Shown here in pieces: positions 1-10,808 of a stretch of DNA of 64,000 nt (its first letter is position 1; the number at the start of each line of letters is the position of its first letter). Source of the DNA: Bathynomus jamesi. Taxonomy: Eukaryota; Arthropoda; Malacostraca; Isopoda; Cirolanidae. Made by a program: the position numbers and the translations under genes. Location of the stretch: NCBI GenBank assembly GCA_023014485.1, contig JAJOZX010003313.1:473877-537876 (forward strand), in the 5' to 3' direction. The notes under the pieces are model-generated. The model was not told where the DNA came from, searched no databases, and worked only from the letters and a program-made list of their open reading frames with translations.

Positions 1-7
1 CAAATAT

Positions 8-225
8 AATGATGGGGTTGTTTAACCTCCTTTGCAACATCTATGGTCATATGATGGAGGGGACCTACCGATTTATATGGGATCCAAACCATAGGTTGCT
101 ACATACAGTATGTAGTCTGGACACAGAGGATGATGATGTCATCCAACTACTATCTGACCCAATGTCACTTAACTTCTCTGATCAATGGTGGTTGAAGCAG
201 TTACAACATTGGCTAGAATGTAGTC
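8..225 (-). repeat. 5S rRNA-derived SINE, copy 1
   Basis: Read on the minus strand, the 5S-like head (GATCAG, TTAAG..GACATTGGGT, then a TAGTAGTTGGATG-type block) lies near 130-200. The family tail GGTTAAACAACCCC lies near 12-30. The copy is diverged. It shares head, body and tail with six other copies in this window (16790, 36446, 37965, 41940, 54036, 62885). The head corresponds to the internal Pol III promoter of animal 5S rRNA. Confidence 0.8.
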
Positions 226-358
226 TGATTTTCATTTGAGGCATCTGATAAAGCTAGGCTAGATTAGGACTCATTTTTAGGCCAGGTTTGGCTAAACTTA
301 CTTTCTTCATAAATACATAGCTTATGCATACTTGTCATTTTTTCTTTATGGCTTAGAC

Positions 359-537
359 CAGTGATGCACAAGCCCTGGCCCGCAGGCCAAATGTGTCCCC
401 CACAGGTCTTTTCAATTCAATGAAAAAGTTAGAATATAAAAGTGACCCAATTTATGACTTAGATGGAAAGTAAGTAGGCTAATACATTTAGTTATTTTCT
501 TCGCTTGGCCCTCACATCAAAAAAGTTTGTACCACTG
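359..537. mobile_element. hAT non-autonomous element (first of a stacked pair)
   Basis: The element starts CAGTGATGCACAA and ends TTTGTACCACTG. It is flanked by the exact 8-bp duplication GCTTAGAC (351-358 and 538-545). It belongs to the same family as the copy at 45090-45292, whose ends have the same GGCCCGCGGGCC and GGCCCTCACATC blocks. There is no coding capacity. The right-hand duplication is also the left duplication of the next element. Confidence 0.88.
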
Positions 538-545
538 GCTTAGAC

Positions 546-744
546 CAATGGTCCCTAACCTTTTTGAGGCAATGTCCCACTAGAACTGATTAAAACAACT
601 TGTGGAAAATTAATGTACGGTAAATATAGTTACATGCCAATAATTTTATAAAATGGCTAAAATTATACTACAGCTAAACTTGAATTTGATTCTTAAAAGG
701 TATGCTATGACCAACCTCCAAGGCCCACCATTTGGAAACAAGTA
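546..744. mobile_element. hAT non-autonomous element (second of a stacked pair)
   Basis: It starts CAATGGTCCCTAACC and ends GCCCACCATTTGGAAAC. These are a decayed version of the common hAT terminus CAGTGGTTCCCAAC. It is flanked by GCTTAGAC at 538-545 and 745-752, the same octamer used by the element at 359-537. No ORF. Confidence 0.82.
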
Positions 745-959
745 GCTTAGACACATCAATTTACACAGAGAAAAATACAGTACTTAAAGGTTTGCTGAAG
801 ATTTAGAACTGATACATGGAAGTTAAATTTACTGTAGTTAAAAAATTATTGCAACGATGTAAGAAACCTCTTAATTTTTTTAAGTACGTACTGTAATGTT
901 TTGGAATCACTAAGACTTTAGCCTCTAGGTTGCATTAATATTTATGTAAATTAGTTGGT

Positions 960-1075
960 GTATGTGCCTGTGATGTAGTGGTTAGCATTGCTGACTATGA
1001 ATCCACTGGCTCCAGGTTCAAAACCCAGTGATGCCAGGCAATGTGCAGCAAAACCAGATGTTCATCCTTTCACGC
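960..1075 (+). repeat. tRNA-derived SINE fragment
   Basis: A box-like GTAGTGGTTAGCA (about 975-987) and B box-like GGTTCAAAACC (1015-1025) have the spacing of a tRNA Pol III promoter. The flanking sequence does not fold as a plain tRNA gene, so I read it as a SINE head rather than a functional tRNA. Confidence 0.6.
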
Positions 1076-1104
1076 AATTCAAATTGGTTGGTAGATAAAT
1101 GGGT

Positions 1105-1345
1105 ACGTAGCCTGGGTAACCTAGTGGTTAAGATACTGGGCTGCTGATTGGGGTGGGGTCATGAGATTGAGTTTGGGTGAGGACTTCGTAATTTCTGACT
1201 GCCTTTGGTGAGGCATGGTTTGGATTCTACATTAAACTGTAGGTCTAAGGTGGAGTGACAAGCTTGACCTTTGTCAAAAGGAACAATTCAGGTGGAAGCA
1301 AAACCAACATTAACCAAGGTTATTGGTAAAGTTTTCTAGTACTAT
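1105..1345 (+). repeat. tRNA-derived SINE
   Basis: A box-like AACCTAGTGGTTAAGA (1117-1132) is followed by a body whose 3' part (GGTGGAGTGACAAGCTTGACC, near 1250-1300) reappears in reverse at 17500-17590. The B box is degraded. The shared 3' body shows that this is an interspersed family. Confidence 0.6.
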
Positions 1346-1385
1346 ATTTACCACTTTTACCTGAATATTACTTGGTATAATTCAC

Positions 1386-1812
1386 TTTGGTTAATTACTT
1401 GTTAACTGCTGAGAAATTAGAGCCTACCAATGATAATATACATGTATGCATGTATGTATGTACGTACATACGTACTCAGTCGGAATTCAGGATGAGTCAG
1501 ACTCATCCTCTGTCAAGTGCTATTATTCTTTTGTTTATTTTACCGAGAAGTGTTTTATTTCCTACATAAAGTGCCATTATTACTTTGTTTCTTTTACTAA
1601 GTGGTGTTTTTTAATACTGTATTGTACAAAAAGGTAAACAATAAATTTTTTTTGTTTCATACTCAAAATAATTCCAGTAATGGTAAGTGAAACAGTTTTG
1701 TTTTTTAATGTTTGTTTATTTTGAACATTATTAGACTCTCACTAATCAAACTTAAAAGGTTAGAGAGTATTTATGCCTCTTTAGGGGTAAATAGGGGGGG
1801 GGGGTAATTAAG
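1386..1812. other. No gene seen; short tandem duplication
   Basis: About 50 bases at 1519-1568 recur imperfectly at 1571-1619. A G-run lies at 1793-1804. The short ORFs here have no recognisable content. Confidence 0.5.
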
Positions 1813-2358
1813 GGGGCATTCCAGGACAAATCAGCCAAAAATTAAAAAATTTGTCACTGCTCCAAGCTCCAACCCGGATTTTGATGAAAATTGATATATG
1901 GGGTTCTTCTGGGTGCTGATTTCACTGGTTCAAATAAAAAAGTTGTATGGCCCATAGTTTTTGAGATATGGGCCCCCAAAATCTTGGGGGGGGGGGCACT
2001 TTACCACCTAACTTTAATGGGCAATAACTCCCAAACATCTTGTTGTAGACCTATAAAACTATACATTTTTAGAATCAGCATGAAGAGATGTATTAAATGA
2101 TACCACATTCAAATGTGTAGAACAATAATGAAAATCCTCCCCCCCCCCTTTTTTATTTTTCTTTCTGACCCCCACCCCTCCTAGATAGTGAAATCGAAAA
2201 ATTTTTTTTTCCATTAATTGTTAAAAGATACAAACAATAAAAAAATGTAGGTATCAAGTTGCAAGATATTTTAAAAATTATTGAAAAAATATGTACATTG
2301 TGAAATTTTGACATTTTTACGCAGACTAAAATAGAGAACTACAATTGATATATTTTAT
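1813..2358. repeat. Left terminal inverted repeat of the Sola-like element
   Basis: It pairs with 5405-7087 read in reverse. The inner limit is near ACTAAAATAGAGAACTACAA (about 2325-2345), which pairs with GTAGTTCTCTTTTAGT near 5418. This arm is free of insertions and so shows the empty sites of the three insertions in the other arm. Confidence 0.85.
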
Positions 2359-2389
2359 TTACATCCTATGTATAACTCATATTCATGCA

Positions 2390-2390
<1 letters not shown>

Positions 2391-2418
<28 letters not shown>
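2391..2418. repeat. (CT)n microsatellite
   Basis: About 14 CT units lie just inside the left arm of the Sola-like element. Confidence 0.95.
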
Positions 2419-2420
<2 letters not shown>

Positions 2421-2599
2421 GTTTGTTAATTATGCTTATTTTGAGTCAAATCATATCTTATTTTTGAGATTTACAATTGTGTATTTTTAGTAATGAAAAA
2501 TGGTTACATACTGTGATGATCCTTTACAAAAACATAAACATAAACATAAAAAGATACACAAGGATTAAGAACCATCAGCCAATCACTTTATGATCGATG

Positions 2600-5320
2600 T
2601 AAATGGAAACTACAAAGGAATACTGTATTATGTAGCAACTGTAGAAAATTATTGACCCAGAGACCAGAGTTGCTATCAACATCACAAAGTGAAGAGTCTG
2701 ATCAGTCTTCTGAGAATGTTATTTCAGAAAGCGATGAATATGATCCAAATATCAAGTAATGCCAAAGAAGAGGTTTCTCAAGTTCTAGAAAGTCTTGCTG
2801 TGACTCCAGTGAAAAAGCGTAATTATTTAATGATAGGTACTTTTATATTTATAATTTTTTATTTATATTATTTATTTATAATGCATTTACTTTCAAGACA
2901 GTTTTTCTGCAACATATTAATTATTATTGTCCATATATATCAAATGGAGTCAAATATTTATTAATTAAAAATTTCAGATGGTTTGGGTTCCTCAAGAAAA
3001 GAAGCAAAAGCTCTTCAAACAATAGAAAAAGCATGTCATTCTTTAAAATGAAAGCTAGAAACAAGTTTAGAAATTGAGATCCCAAGCCCATCAAAAGCTA
3101 CAAAGTTGGATCATGAAACTCAAAGGTATGAATTTTAAAATATGCTATTATTAAGTAGGAATATACCTAAACTAAAACTGAAGCATAAAAACAAAATGTA
3201 GGTATTCACCTTTGATAGTAGAAACTAGAAGCACAACTCCCTAAAGATTGGAGATCAATGAGGGCCCATTAAATAATTTGGAATACATCTGGTCACAAAC
3301 TAAAATGATACAGGGTTTTGATAATATTTGGTTACAAAATAATTTTTGGTTTAATTTGACTCTCTCAAAGAATGCTCATTTTGTTACACTTTAAATCAAT
3401 ATTATAATCCAAAAAATTTAATATACACATGTAATGTTTTGTTTATAGCTATTATACATTCATGAATTTGTTTCAGGTCAATGATTCATCTCATGAATGA
3501 ACTGGTGGAAGTTCCATTCTACCGACAGTTATGAGAGGAAACTCAAAATATTGACACTATCTCATTTACCATATCAAAAACTATAAATCTATTTCAGACA
3601 ACTGAATATTTAGTTAAGAAAAGCAGAAATATAAAACAAAGACTTGGAATTATTCCTGAAATTGAACCCATGTCAAAAGGAAAGTAATAACTAAAGGTAC
3701 TAAAGACACTGCTAGAAACTTTTTGAATCAGATGAAATTAGTCATTTGTGCCCAGGTACAAAAGACTGCCTGAGTATCAGAAATGAAAGTGGGTATAAAG
3801 AATCTGTGCAGAAAAGACTGGTGTTAATGAATCTGAAAGAAGCTTTTAGTCTCTATAAAAAATAATCCAGATAGTCCCCAAGTTGGCTTCTCTAGTTTTG
3901 TCAGCCTTCGCCCCAGACATTGTGTTTTAGCTGGAGCTGCTGGTACCCATTCTGTGTGTATGTACATACCACCAGAATACCAAAATACAATTCTCATCTT
4001 TGGGTATCAAAGGGTTGGAATACACAACTCTTATGGAGAAAGTGTGTGATGTCAACAACAGGAATTGCATGATGCAAATATGTAATCTCTGTCCAAAAGA
4101 ACAAGGTATTAAGAATTTTTTTGCTCACTTTTCAAAGTGTTAATGATCCTGAATGTGAGGAAATAAAATATAAACAATGGGTTACTACAGATCGATGCAA
4201 TATGGTTGAAAAAAAACAGAATCTGTAGATTTTATAAATTCATTAAGCACAAAAATTGTCAAATTGAGACATCACTTTATAGCAAAGAATCAGAGTGCAT
4301 TTCTAAAAAACTTGAAAAATAATTTAAATAGCCATGCAGCTGTAGTTCTTGGTGACTTTTCAGAAAACTACTCATTTGTAGTACAGGATGCAGCCCAAGG
4401 TTTTCATTGGGAAAATACCCAATGCACAGTGCATCCTTTTGTGTTATATTATAAGGAACCAGAAAGTAATGAAACAAAACATTCAAGTTATTGGTTTTTA
4501 TTTCCAAATACAAAACATAACACTACAATGGTTTACACTTTTTTAAATACACTCATACCTATTATTAGAAAGTCCCACCTTCATATAAAAAAATTACATT
4601 ATTTTACTGATGGATGTGCAGGACAATATAAAAATTGTTTCAACTTTTTTAACATTTGTAAACATGAAGATTTTGGGCTGGAATGTGAGTGGCATTTCTT
4701 TGCCACAAGCCATGGTAAGAGCGCTTGTGATGGGATTGGGGGTACAGTGAAAAGATCTGTAGCCAGAGTGAGTATGCAGAGAACATTCGCAAATCAAATA
4801 TTAACACCAGAAGACATGTTTGAATTTTGTTCAAACAATATGAGTGACAGCATAAAATTTTTTTTAATGAATTCTGAAGAAATTGAAGCTATGGAAAAAT
4901 TTTTAAATGAGAGATATGAAAAAAGTATGTGGCTAACAGGAACACACAAATTCCACAGATTTGTACCTATTAATGCAAATAACATAAAAGCATTTGAATT
5001 TTCTTCTGCTAAAGTTGAAGTGAGTATTATAAGCCAAAGCTTTTCTGGGTGAAGATAATGTTGAAGTTAATCCGAAAATAGGAGAGTACATAGTTTGTAC
5101 TTAAATGATCAGAAATGGTTGGGATTTGTACATTCCTATAATGAAGAATTTGATGACTTTGAGGTTAGCTTTTTGCACCCATCAGGATATAGTGCTTACT
5201 ATTACTTTCCACAAATCAGAGATACATGCCACATATCAAAAGATAAAATTTTAGGTTTATTAAGCACACCAACTTTAAAGCCAGGAACAATGCATATTCA
5301 ATGTTTTCCCAGAAAATGAG
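2600..5320 (+). pseudogene. Broken transposase gene of the Sola-like element
   Basis: Family-like segments appear in order but in changing frames and with stops. They are a Cys-containing stretch (near 2635), an acidic Ser-rich stretch (2690-2760), a segment SLRPRHCVLAG..THSVC near 3900-3960, and a 262-codon open stretch at 4264-5052. That open stretch carries GDFSENYSFVVQD (D31), TDGCAGQYKN (D116) and SHGKSACDGIGGTVKR (D156), the conserved core. A C-terminal piece with LND..WLGFVHSYNEEFDDFEV follows at 5095-5319 after a frame break. The acidic residues are candidate catalytic residues. Several stops (e.g. near 2757, 3049, 3533) make the copy inactive unless some gaps are introns. A homologous minus-strand relic lies at 22620-24370. 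Confidence 0.75.
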
Positions 5321-5466
5321 TTTAAAAAAAACTTGTGTAATTATGAATCAACTTGATGTAATGTGTGTTCATTTTGTATTTTTGCTGTTTTTTCATTCAT
5401 GCGAATATATCACTTGTAGTTCTCTTTTAGTCTGCAGGTGTAAAAATGTCAAAATTTCACAATGTA

Positions 5467-6228
5467 CAGGGTGTCCATAAATGTTTACCCTGAAAACAGT
5501 ATGCTCATGTTTTTAATGACAAATCTTATATCCATTTTCTTTTTACAGGTGATCTCGTACACGCATAGAGTTTGTGCTGGTGTGCTTTGTCTACTGCATT
5601 TGCTGCTAGGAGCGCTGTAGTAGCTGTTCAGTTAAGATGGCGTCTGTGACAGAGAAGGCACAATGTGTTGTGTGGCTTGCAGAAACAAAATCTGTCAGTG
5701 TTCAGCGAAGGTTCAGAACAAAGTATGGAAAGAATCCACCTGATGTGAAGTTAATTAAGTCTTGGATGAAAAAATTCTTGGGAAAGGGCAGTGGTAGACC
5801 ATTAGTTTTCAATGGGATGGTGGAAAACATTCCAACTGCTTTCACACAGTCACCAAGGAAATTGGTGAGACAAGCTTCATGCCAACTAAAGATACCGAAG
5901 TCTACGGTGCACAAGGTGTTACACAAACGTTTGAAGTTGTTCCAGCAACAACAGTTGTTCCAGATATCAGGACATTGGGAGAATGCATTACGGATGCAAT
6001 TGCAACAGTTAACCCACAAATGTTGGAAAATGTGTGGTGTGAGTGTGAATACCATTTAGACATTTTATGTGCCACTAGGGGTGCACATGTGGAGGCTTAT
6101 TTAAGTTCATTAACTATGTATCAAAACTTTGTATGTTTAACTACTTATGATTAAAACTGTTTGAAGAAGAGTGTTTATTTAAAAGTCATAGCATGCTTTA
6201 ATCAGGGTAATCATTTATGGACATCCTG
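5467..6228 (+). mobile_element. mariner-type deletion derivative
   Basis: The ends CAGGGTGTCCATAAATG and CATTTATGGACATCCTG are inverted. The TSD is TA (5465-5466, 6229-6230). It contains an N-terminal transposase piece (5637 to about 5935: MASVTEKAQCVVW.., helix-turn-helix region, then a linker) fused out of frame to a C-terminal piece (about 5970-6110: ..ITDAIATVNPQMLENVW..RGAHVE). The catalytic DDE region is deleted, so the copy is non-autonomous. It is nested in the right arm of the Sola-like element. Confidence 0.88.
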
Positions 6229-6333
6229 TACATATTTTTTCAATAATTTTTAAAATATCTTGCAGCTTGATACTCACGTTTTTTATTGTTTGTATCTTTT
6301 AACAATTAATGGAAGTTTAATAAATGAAATTTT

Positions 6334-6511
6334 GGTTCTTTTGCATTATTCTCCCAACACTAATTTTTTTTATATAATGTTTTGGTTATGGTACTTTATT
6401 TTCCTTCCATTATAAAAAAAAATTAGTGTTGGTATTAGGTTAGGTTACAGTAAAAACAGCCTGCCGCCATTATAAAAAAAATTAGTGTTCGGAGGATAAT
6501 GCGAAAGTACC
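6334..6511. mobile_element. MITE with 8-bp TSD (GGTNCTTTTGCATTAT family), copy 1
   Basis: Inverted ends GGTTCTTTTGCATTATTCTC and its complement at 6493-6511 flank AT-rich sequence. The flanks are GAAATTTT (6326-6333) and GAATTTTT (6512-6519). The same family recurs at 46192-46325 with a perfect 8-bp TSD. The superfamily is undetermined (Merlin-, P- or hAT-type by TSD length). Confidence 0.75.
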
Positions 6512-6656
6512 GAATTTTTTTATTTTTTTATTTTTTTATTTCACTGTCTAGGGGGGTGGGGGTCAAAAATAAAAAAGGGGGAAATTTTTCATTATTGTTC
6601 TACACATTTGAATGTGGTATCATTTAATAGATCTTTTCATGCTGATTCTAAAAATA

Positions 6657-6844
6657 TAGTAATACCTTGAACAACGCAGGTTTTGATGTAGCACGGTTTG
6701 TATTTTCGTCAATTTTTTTAAATTTAGTGCGCAATTTTCCTATCATTTTCTAATTTCTTTTTGGTACTATTTCATTCGATGAACTTTCGACTTTTACTCG
6801 AAAAATAGACAATCCAATTAACCACGTTGTGCAAGGTATTGCTG
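6657..6844. mobile_element. pogo/Tigger-like MITE
   Basis: Inverted ends (T/C)AG(T/C)AATACCTTG.ACAACG of about 24 bp are flanked by TA (6655-6656, 6845-6846). It interrupts the right arm of the Sola-like element exactly where the left arm reads through. No ORF. Confidence 0.75.
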
Positions 6845-7154
6845 TAGTTTTATAGGTCTATGACAAGATATTTGGGAGTTATTGCCCATTAAAGTTAGGT
6901 GGTAAAGTGGGGCCCCCATGACTTTGGGGCCCATATCTCAAAAACTATGGGTTGTAGAACTTTTTTATTTGAGCCAGTGAAATCAGCACCTGGAAGAACC
7001 CCATATGTCAATTTTCATCAGTCAATTTTCATCAAAATCTGAGTTGGAGTGATGACATGTAGCTGGTGATCTCTCCTAGAATGCCCCTAAGGTAATTTGC
7101 GATGAGTCTGACTTTTCAATGAGTCTGACTTATCGAGTATTTACTGTATATATT

Positions 7155-7270
7155 TTATTTATGTAGGAAAGGGGGGGCCCAAGGGTGAATGCCCACAAAA
7201 AGACCCCTTCTTTAGGGGAAGAAGAGAAGTAAAATCAAGGTCCAAGGTTTTTGGTTAGCATAGTCTGTAG
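7155..7270 (+). repeat. Unclassified interspersed repeat R, copy 1
   Basis: The block GGGCCCAAGGGTGAATGCCC, followed by a GA-rich stretch and AATCAAGGTCCAAGG, recurs in altered form near 9700, 10540 and 59015. No promoter boxes or TIRs are recognised in this fragment. Confidence 0.55.
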
Positions 7271-7368
7271 GCATACCTACATTAGTTACATTACTTTATT
7301 TTATTTAACGCTTTGGTTAGCTGTCAGGCCATCTCTGACATCTAATACAGTGAGTGCAGGGTATGTGC

Positions 7369-7960
7369 TAGGGATGTACTGATATTGCTTTTTAGCCAAT
7401 AACAGATTCTGATAATTAAAAATAGTATTGGCCGATAACCGATATCCAGCTAGGGTTCATTAGTTTCATATTTTGTAACCTATTCATAATTTATTTTCTG
7501 TGTTGAAAATTTGGCAACAAAGCAATAATCCTTTTCATTGAAGATGGCAACACTGCATTAGATATCATAGTTCTGTTTGTTATACAATTGGACTGCGGAC
7601 CTATGTTGGGTTTAGTAAATGTGTTTTTAAACCAGCTAGCTGGGTTAATATTGTGAGCTATGACTAAGATAGTTTTTTGGTTTTCTAGGCTATATATCTA
7701 TTTCTCAAAGGATTTTCACTTGTTTGATTGGCTGTTTGAAAAGAAAATTGGGTGGAACTTGTGTGCTACATTTCTTAGGATCTAGGCTATGATTAAAATA
7801 AAATAAAAGGCCATAATGAAAAAATAAGTTGTGAAGTGATAAAACAATAAAATATTGGAAATGGCCTCTTTGAAATAGTCTTTTATTCTTAATTTTGGGA
7901 AAATCATACTTTTGAAATATCAGCCGATATCACCGATACCGATATATTGGTACATCCCTA
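7369..7960. mobile_element. hAT non-autonomous element
   Basis: Starts TAGGGATGTACTGATATTG and ends ATATTGGTACATCCCTA; the internal GCCGATA/TATCGGC blocks are also inverted. Flanks GTATGTGC (7361-7368) and GCATGTGC (7961-7968) match at 7 of 8 bases. The TAGGGATG end is typical of hAT elements. No transposase. Confidence 0.8.
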
Positions 7961-8034
7961 GCATGTGCCCTGGGCCCTGCACTCTAGAGAAGAGAGACTG
8001 CTTATTATATAAAATTAGATCAGATATTGTGTCA

Positions 8035-8520
8035 TTAGATACAGGTTTTTGGAAAGTGGTGGTGTGCTAACTGATGTGAACAATGCCGAGAGAATCTAGT
8101 CTGCTGAAATACATCAAAGGGCTGCAATGCTGCAACAGGCATGTCCAGATGACCTTGAAGATACTTTCCCTGATGAACTACTACAATATTTTCAGTATGT
8201 AAAAGGAAAGTCAGATGTGATGAAAACACCTTTAGATGCAGTTCATGAACTGAGTACTACCAATCTAGATATGGCCTTCCCAAATGTATTTGTTGCATTG
8301 AGAATTTATTTGATGATTGTCAACAAATGCTGAGGGGGAGTGTTCTTTCTCCACTTTGAAATGCATAAAAAAATCATCTAAGCTCAGCACTTAGAGGAGA
8401 AACTCGGATTTGGCTGTGCTCAGCATTGAGTGGGACATAATGAGATGACTAGATTTTGAAGAAATCATAGACTTTTTTAGAGAAAGGTCTCGGAAGAAAT
8501 TCTTCCAAGGTTAAGCAAGT
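8035..8520 (+). pseudogene. hAT-type transposase C-terminal relic
   Basis: The open piece at 8127-8333 ends AFPNVFVALRIYL. It is followed, in shifting frames, by sequence resembling the hAT dimerisation region (about 8330-8510, with readable remnants of ..EMHKK.., ..EEKLGF.. and ..EEIIDFF..). This order resembles the C-terminus of hAT/ZMYM-type transposases. Stops and frameshifts rule out function. I see no TIRs. Confidence 0.55.
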
Positions 8521-9013
8521 GGATGTGCTTTTTCATTTATATGATGGCAAGATTGCCTTTTGTCTTTGTTTTGCTGATATGTTTGTTTAAGTTTTTTTTA
8601 CTTAACTGTAAGTGCTATAATTTTCAGGACATTGTTGTTTTCAAACTCAAATATAAAATTATTTTGCAATAAGTTGCTAATTATTGCAATTGTTTGGTAC
8701 AAGGAACCTTGCATTTATTCATATTATCAACTATTTCTTATATTTTGCCATGTTATAACTAAAATGGTTTCCATGCGTGTTCATGGAACCAATGGCCCTG
8801 GTGGTAGCTAAACATGCCCCTGATAGTGATTGACATGTATAGTAAACACGCTTATAGTAAACAAACATAAGGAAACATTTTCAAGCCATAGGGTAAAACC
8901 CTACATTTATAGTAAACTTGACCACAGTTATAGTGAACTTACCAATGTTGAATGCTACCTTTCAACATGTTACATACTGCTGAGTCTTGGAAGATTGTGA
9001 AAACAATTCTTAA

Positions 9014-9420
9014 TTGTCAACTCTTTCGCTAAGGTGGCTCATACACAATTCTTTTCAAGAGAAAGTTGAGGATGTAAGTTTGAATCCACTTATTATTTTA
9101 AAAGAGGTCCCCATAGAAGAATTCTACAACTTTGTAGATGTAGAAATAACTACACGTAAAGAGCTCACTGATGAACTTATTGCTGAGACAATGCTGCCAG
9201 GTCATCTAAGGTTCAACAAATAGATGAGCAGGGTGATAGTGACAACAATTATGAACCATCCACCAACAAAGAAATATTGCAAGCTCTCAATGTTCTTTGT
9301 TGGTTTTCAGCAGTTGAAGGTTTAGAAAATCATCACATACGGGAGGCCCAATCATTCATTGACCAAAAAATTGTTTGCAATTGCAAGCAAGTGACAATTA
9401 AAGACTTCTTTTCTAAAGAT
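9014..9420 (+). pseudogene. pogo/Tigger-like transposase C-terminal relic
   Basis: The open stretch SLRWLIHNSFQEKVEDVSLN.. to LTDELIAE (9014-9223) is followed after a stop by a further piece to about 9420. WLIHNSF and the acidic ELTDEE-like segment resemble the end of Tigger/pogo transposases. The match is by eye and partial. The copy is non-functional. Confidence 0.45.
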
Positions 9421-9539
9421 TAATAATTATTATTAATTTTCAATTTTAATGTATCTGATAGTTATTGTACCATTTTCTTAATAAATCATTTTCTTGCTTT
9501 TTGAGATATTCATTAGCCTTTTCTAGTAGAAATCTTGCC

Positions 9540-9614
9540 CTGCTGAGTCACCTATGGATATAGTAAACTTTTGACTGGCAACTGACCAGTTTACTATATA
9601 ACCATGGTCCACTG
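9540..9614. repeat. Right terminal repeat of a pogo-like element
   Basis: The block TATAGTAAAC..GTTTACTATATAACC ends in GGTCCACTG followed by TA (9615-9616). Related blocks TATAGTAAAC near 8836-8866 and 8898-8945 lie on the far side of the relic at 9014-9420. They may be the decayed left end. Confidence 0.5.
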
Positions 9615-9699
9615 TAAGATTATAAAGTCAAAAGATAACATAGGGTTTACATCCTTAGTTATGCATGGTAACTTCAGAAATAGTGTTGGCTTTTTTTAA

Positions 9700-9790
9700 T
9701 GTAGGAAGGAGGGGCCAAGGGTGAATACCTGCAAGAATACAGTAGACCTTCTTTATTTCATGGTCTGAGATTTTGCTTTCTTTATTTCAT
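9700..9790 (+). repeat. Unclassified repeat R, copy 2
   Basis: GTAGGAAGGAGGGGCCAAGG followed by GTGAATACC matches the start of the copy at 7155. Truncated. Confidence 0.5.
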
Positions 9791-10539
9791 GGTGGTGGTG
9801 GTCTCAACCTGCATGAATTCAGAGATAGGACAAGGATATTTCCCTACCTTTTTTTTTAATATGTATGAGCTAAGATTCAAAGTTAGATCAGCACAAATTT
9901 TTAAAAATTGTTGGAAATACTAAAAAAAAAAAAAATGACTGGACACTTTTTCATGTAAGCAGTATGATACATACAATACTTGCAGGTATGATACAATGAT
10001 ACTTACACATGATATATACGTATGATACTTTAGCATTTGCAGCTGGCAGCAACATGCCCAGTAGCTTGTCTCTTGTACAGCCAGCTAGTTTATATTGTCA
10101 TCTGTCTTGTGCTCTGCTGGATTATTATTTTTATAGCGAGTGTGAAATGTTTTTTTTTTACATTTTTACTATATACACACACTTTGTTATACATTATTTT
10201 ACATGCAATATTGTTACTATACATTTATTGTACAATGATTTAAAAGCTTTTATTCAGGTAAAAATTACTTTATACTGTACATGATTTTTTAAAACTTTTA
10301 TCCCCCAAACCCCATTTATGTTATGGTGAGATAGTTCCAACCCGCACAGTTTCATGCAGCACGAGCTTTTTCAGGAACAGAACCCTCATGCAGGCTGGGA
10401 GATCACTGTACCCTAAATTACCCCCATTTGTTTTATATAGTATGGTCTAAACCCTATTTTGTGGCAATATATAGAATGATATATTGCAATAATATTTTGT
10501 CATAATTCTCAGTCCCAAACTTGAAATAATGAGGGTTTA
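9791..10539. other. No gene seen
   Basis: AT-rich intergenic sequence. The short ORFs at 10009-10284 are low-complexity and hydrophobic, with no family features. An A-run lies at 9922-9934. Confidence 0.5.
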
Positions 10540-10808
10540 ATGTACCTCCCCTTGGAAGGAGGAGGAGAGCCGAAATCAAGGTCTATAATGCTCTTAAAGC
10601 AATGCCTTTTTATATTAATTTTGAAAAGATTGTGTAGTGAGGAATAGAAGTCTTTGAAAGCATGCTGGGCTGCTCATAGGGTAGATGTGACAGAAAAAGA
10701 TCAGCTAAGGAGGAGAGTGACAGGAGAAATGGTAGTTTGAGCACTGCATATCTCCTGCCTAACATTCCTCCTCCAGGAGTACTTCCCCAGTCAGTTGGTG
10801 TCTACACT
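10540..10808 (+). repeat. Unclassified repeat R, copy 3
   Basis: GCATGCTGGGCTGCTCATAG followed by GGTAGATG, and further blocks GTGACAGGAGAAA and GTACTTCCC, are shared with 59200-59340. The copy is interrupted at its 3' end by the hAT element 10809-11842 and seems to resume after it. Confidence 0.65.

Larger units (their letters stand above)
1813..7087 (+). mobile_element. Sola-like DNA transposon with long inverted repeats
   Basis: A ~5.3-kb element begins GGGGCATTCCAGGA, and its end is the reverse complement with one change (..CTAGAATGCCCC). The direct repeat TAAG flanks it (1809-1812 and 7088-7091), a 4-bp target duplication. The arms (1813-2358 and 5405-7087) are inverted copies. The right arm is longer only because it holds three later insertions (5467-6228, 6334-6511, 6657-6844). 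Between the arms lies a broken gene for a DDE-like protein of a family common in invertebrate genomes. The 4-bp TSD and terminal G-run fit the Sola superfamily. That assignment is inference; the element structure is read directly. Confidence 0.8.
5405..7087. repeat. Right terminal inverted repeat of the Sola-like element, with three insertions
   Basis: It is the reverse-complement match to 1813-2358, interrupted by a mariner derivative (5467-6228), an 8-bp-TSD MITE (6334-6511) and a pogo-like MITE (6657-6844). For the mariner, the unfilled site in the left arm reads ATGTACAT, giving the TA target directly. Confidence 0.85.

Noticed and set aside
960..1345. tRNA genes
   Set aside because: Box A and B words are present, but I could not complete acceptor or anticodon stems, and the sequence continues into a repeated body.
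10009..10284. Hydrophobic ORFs as membrane proteins
   Set aside because: Low-complexity AT-rich sequence with no start context or homology that I recognise.
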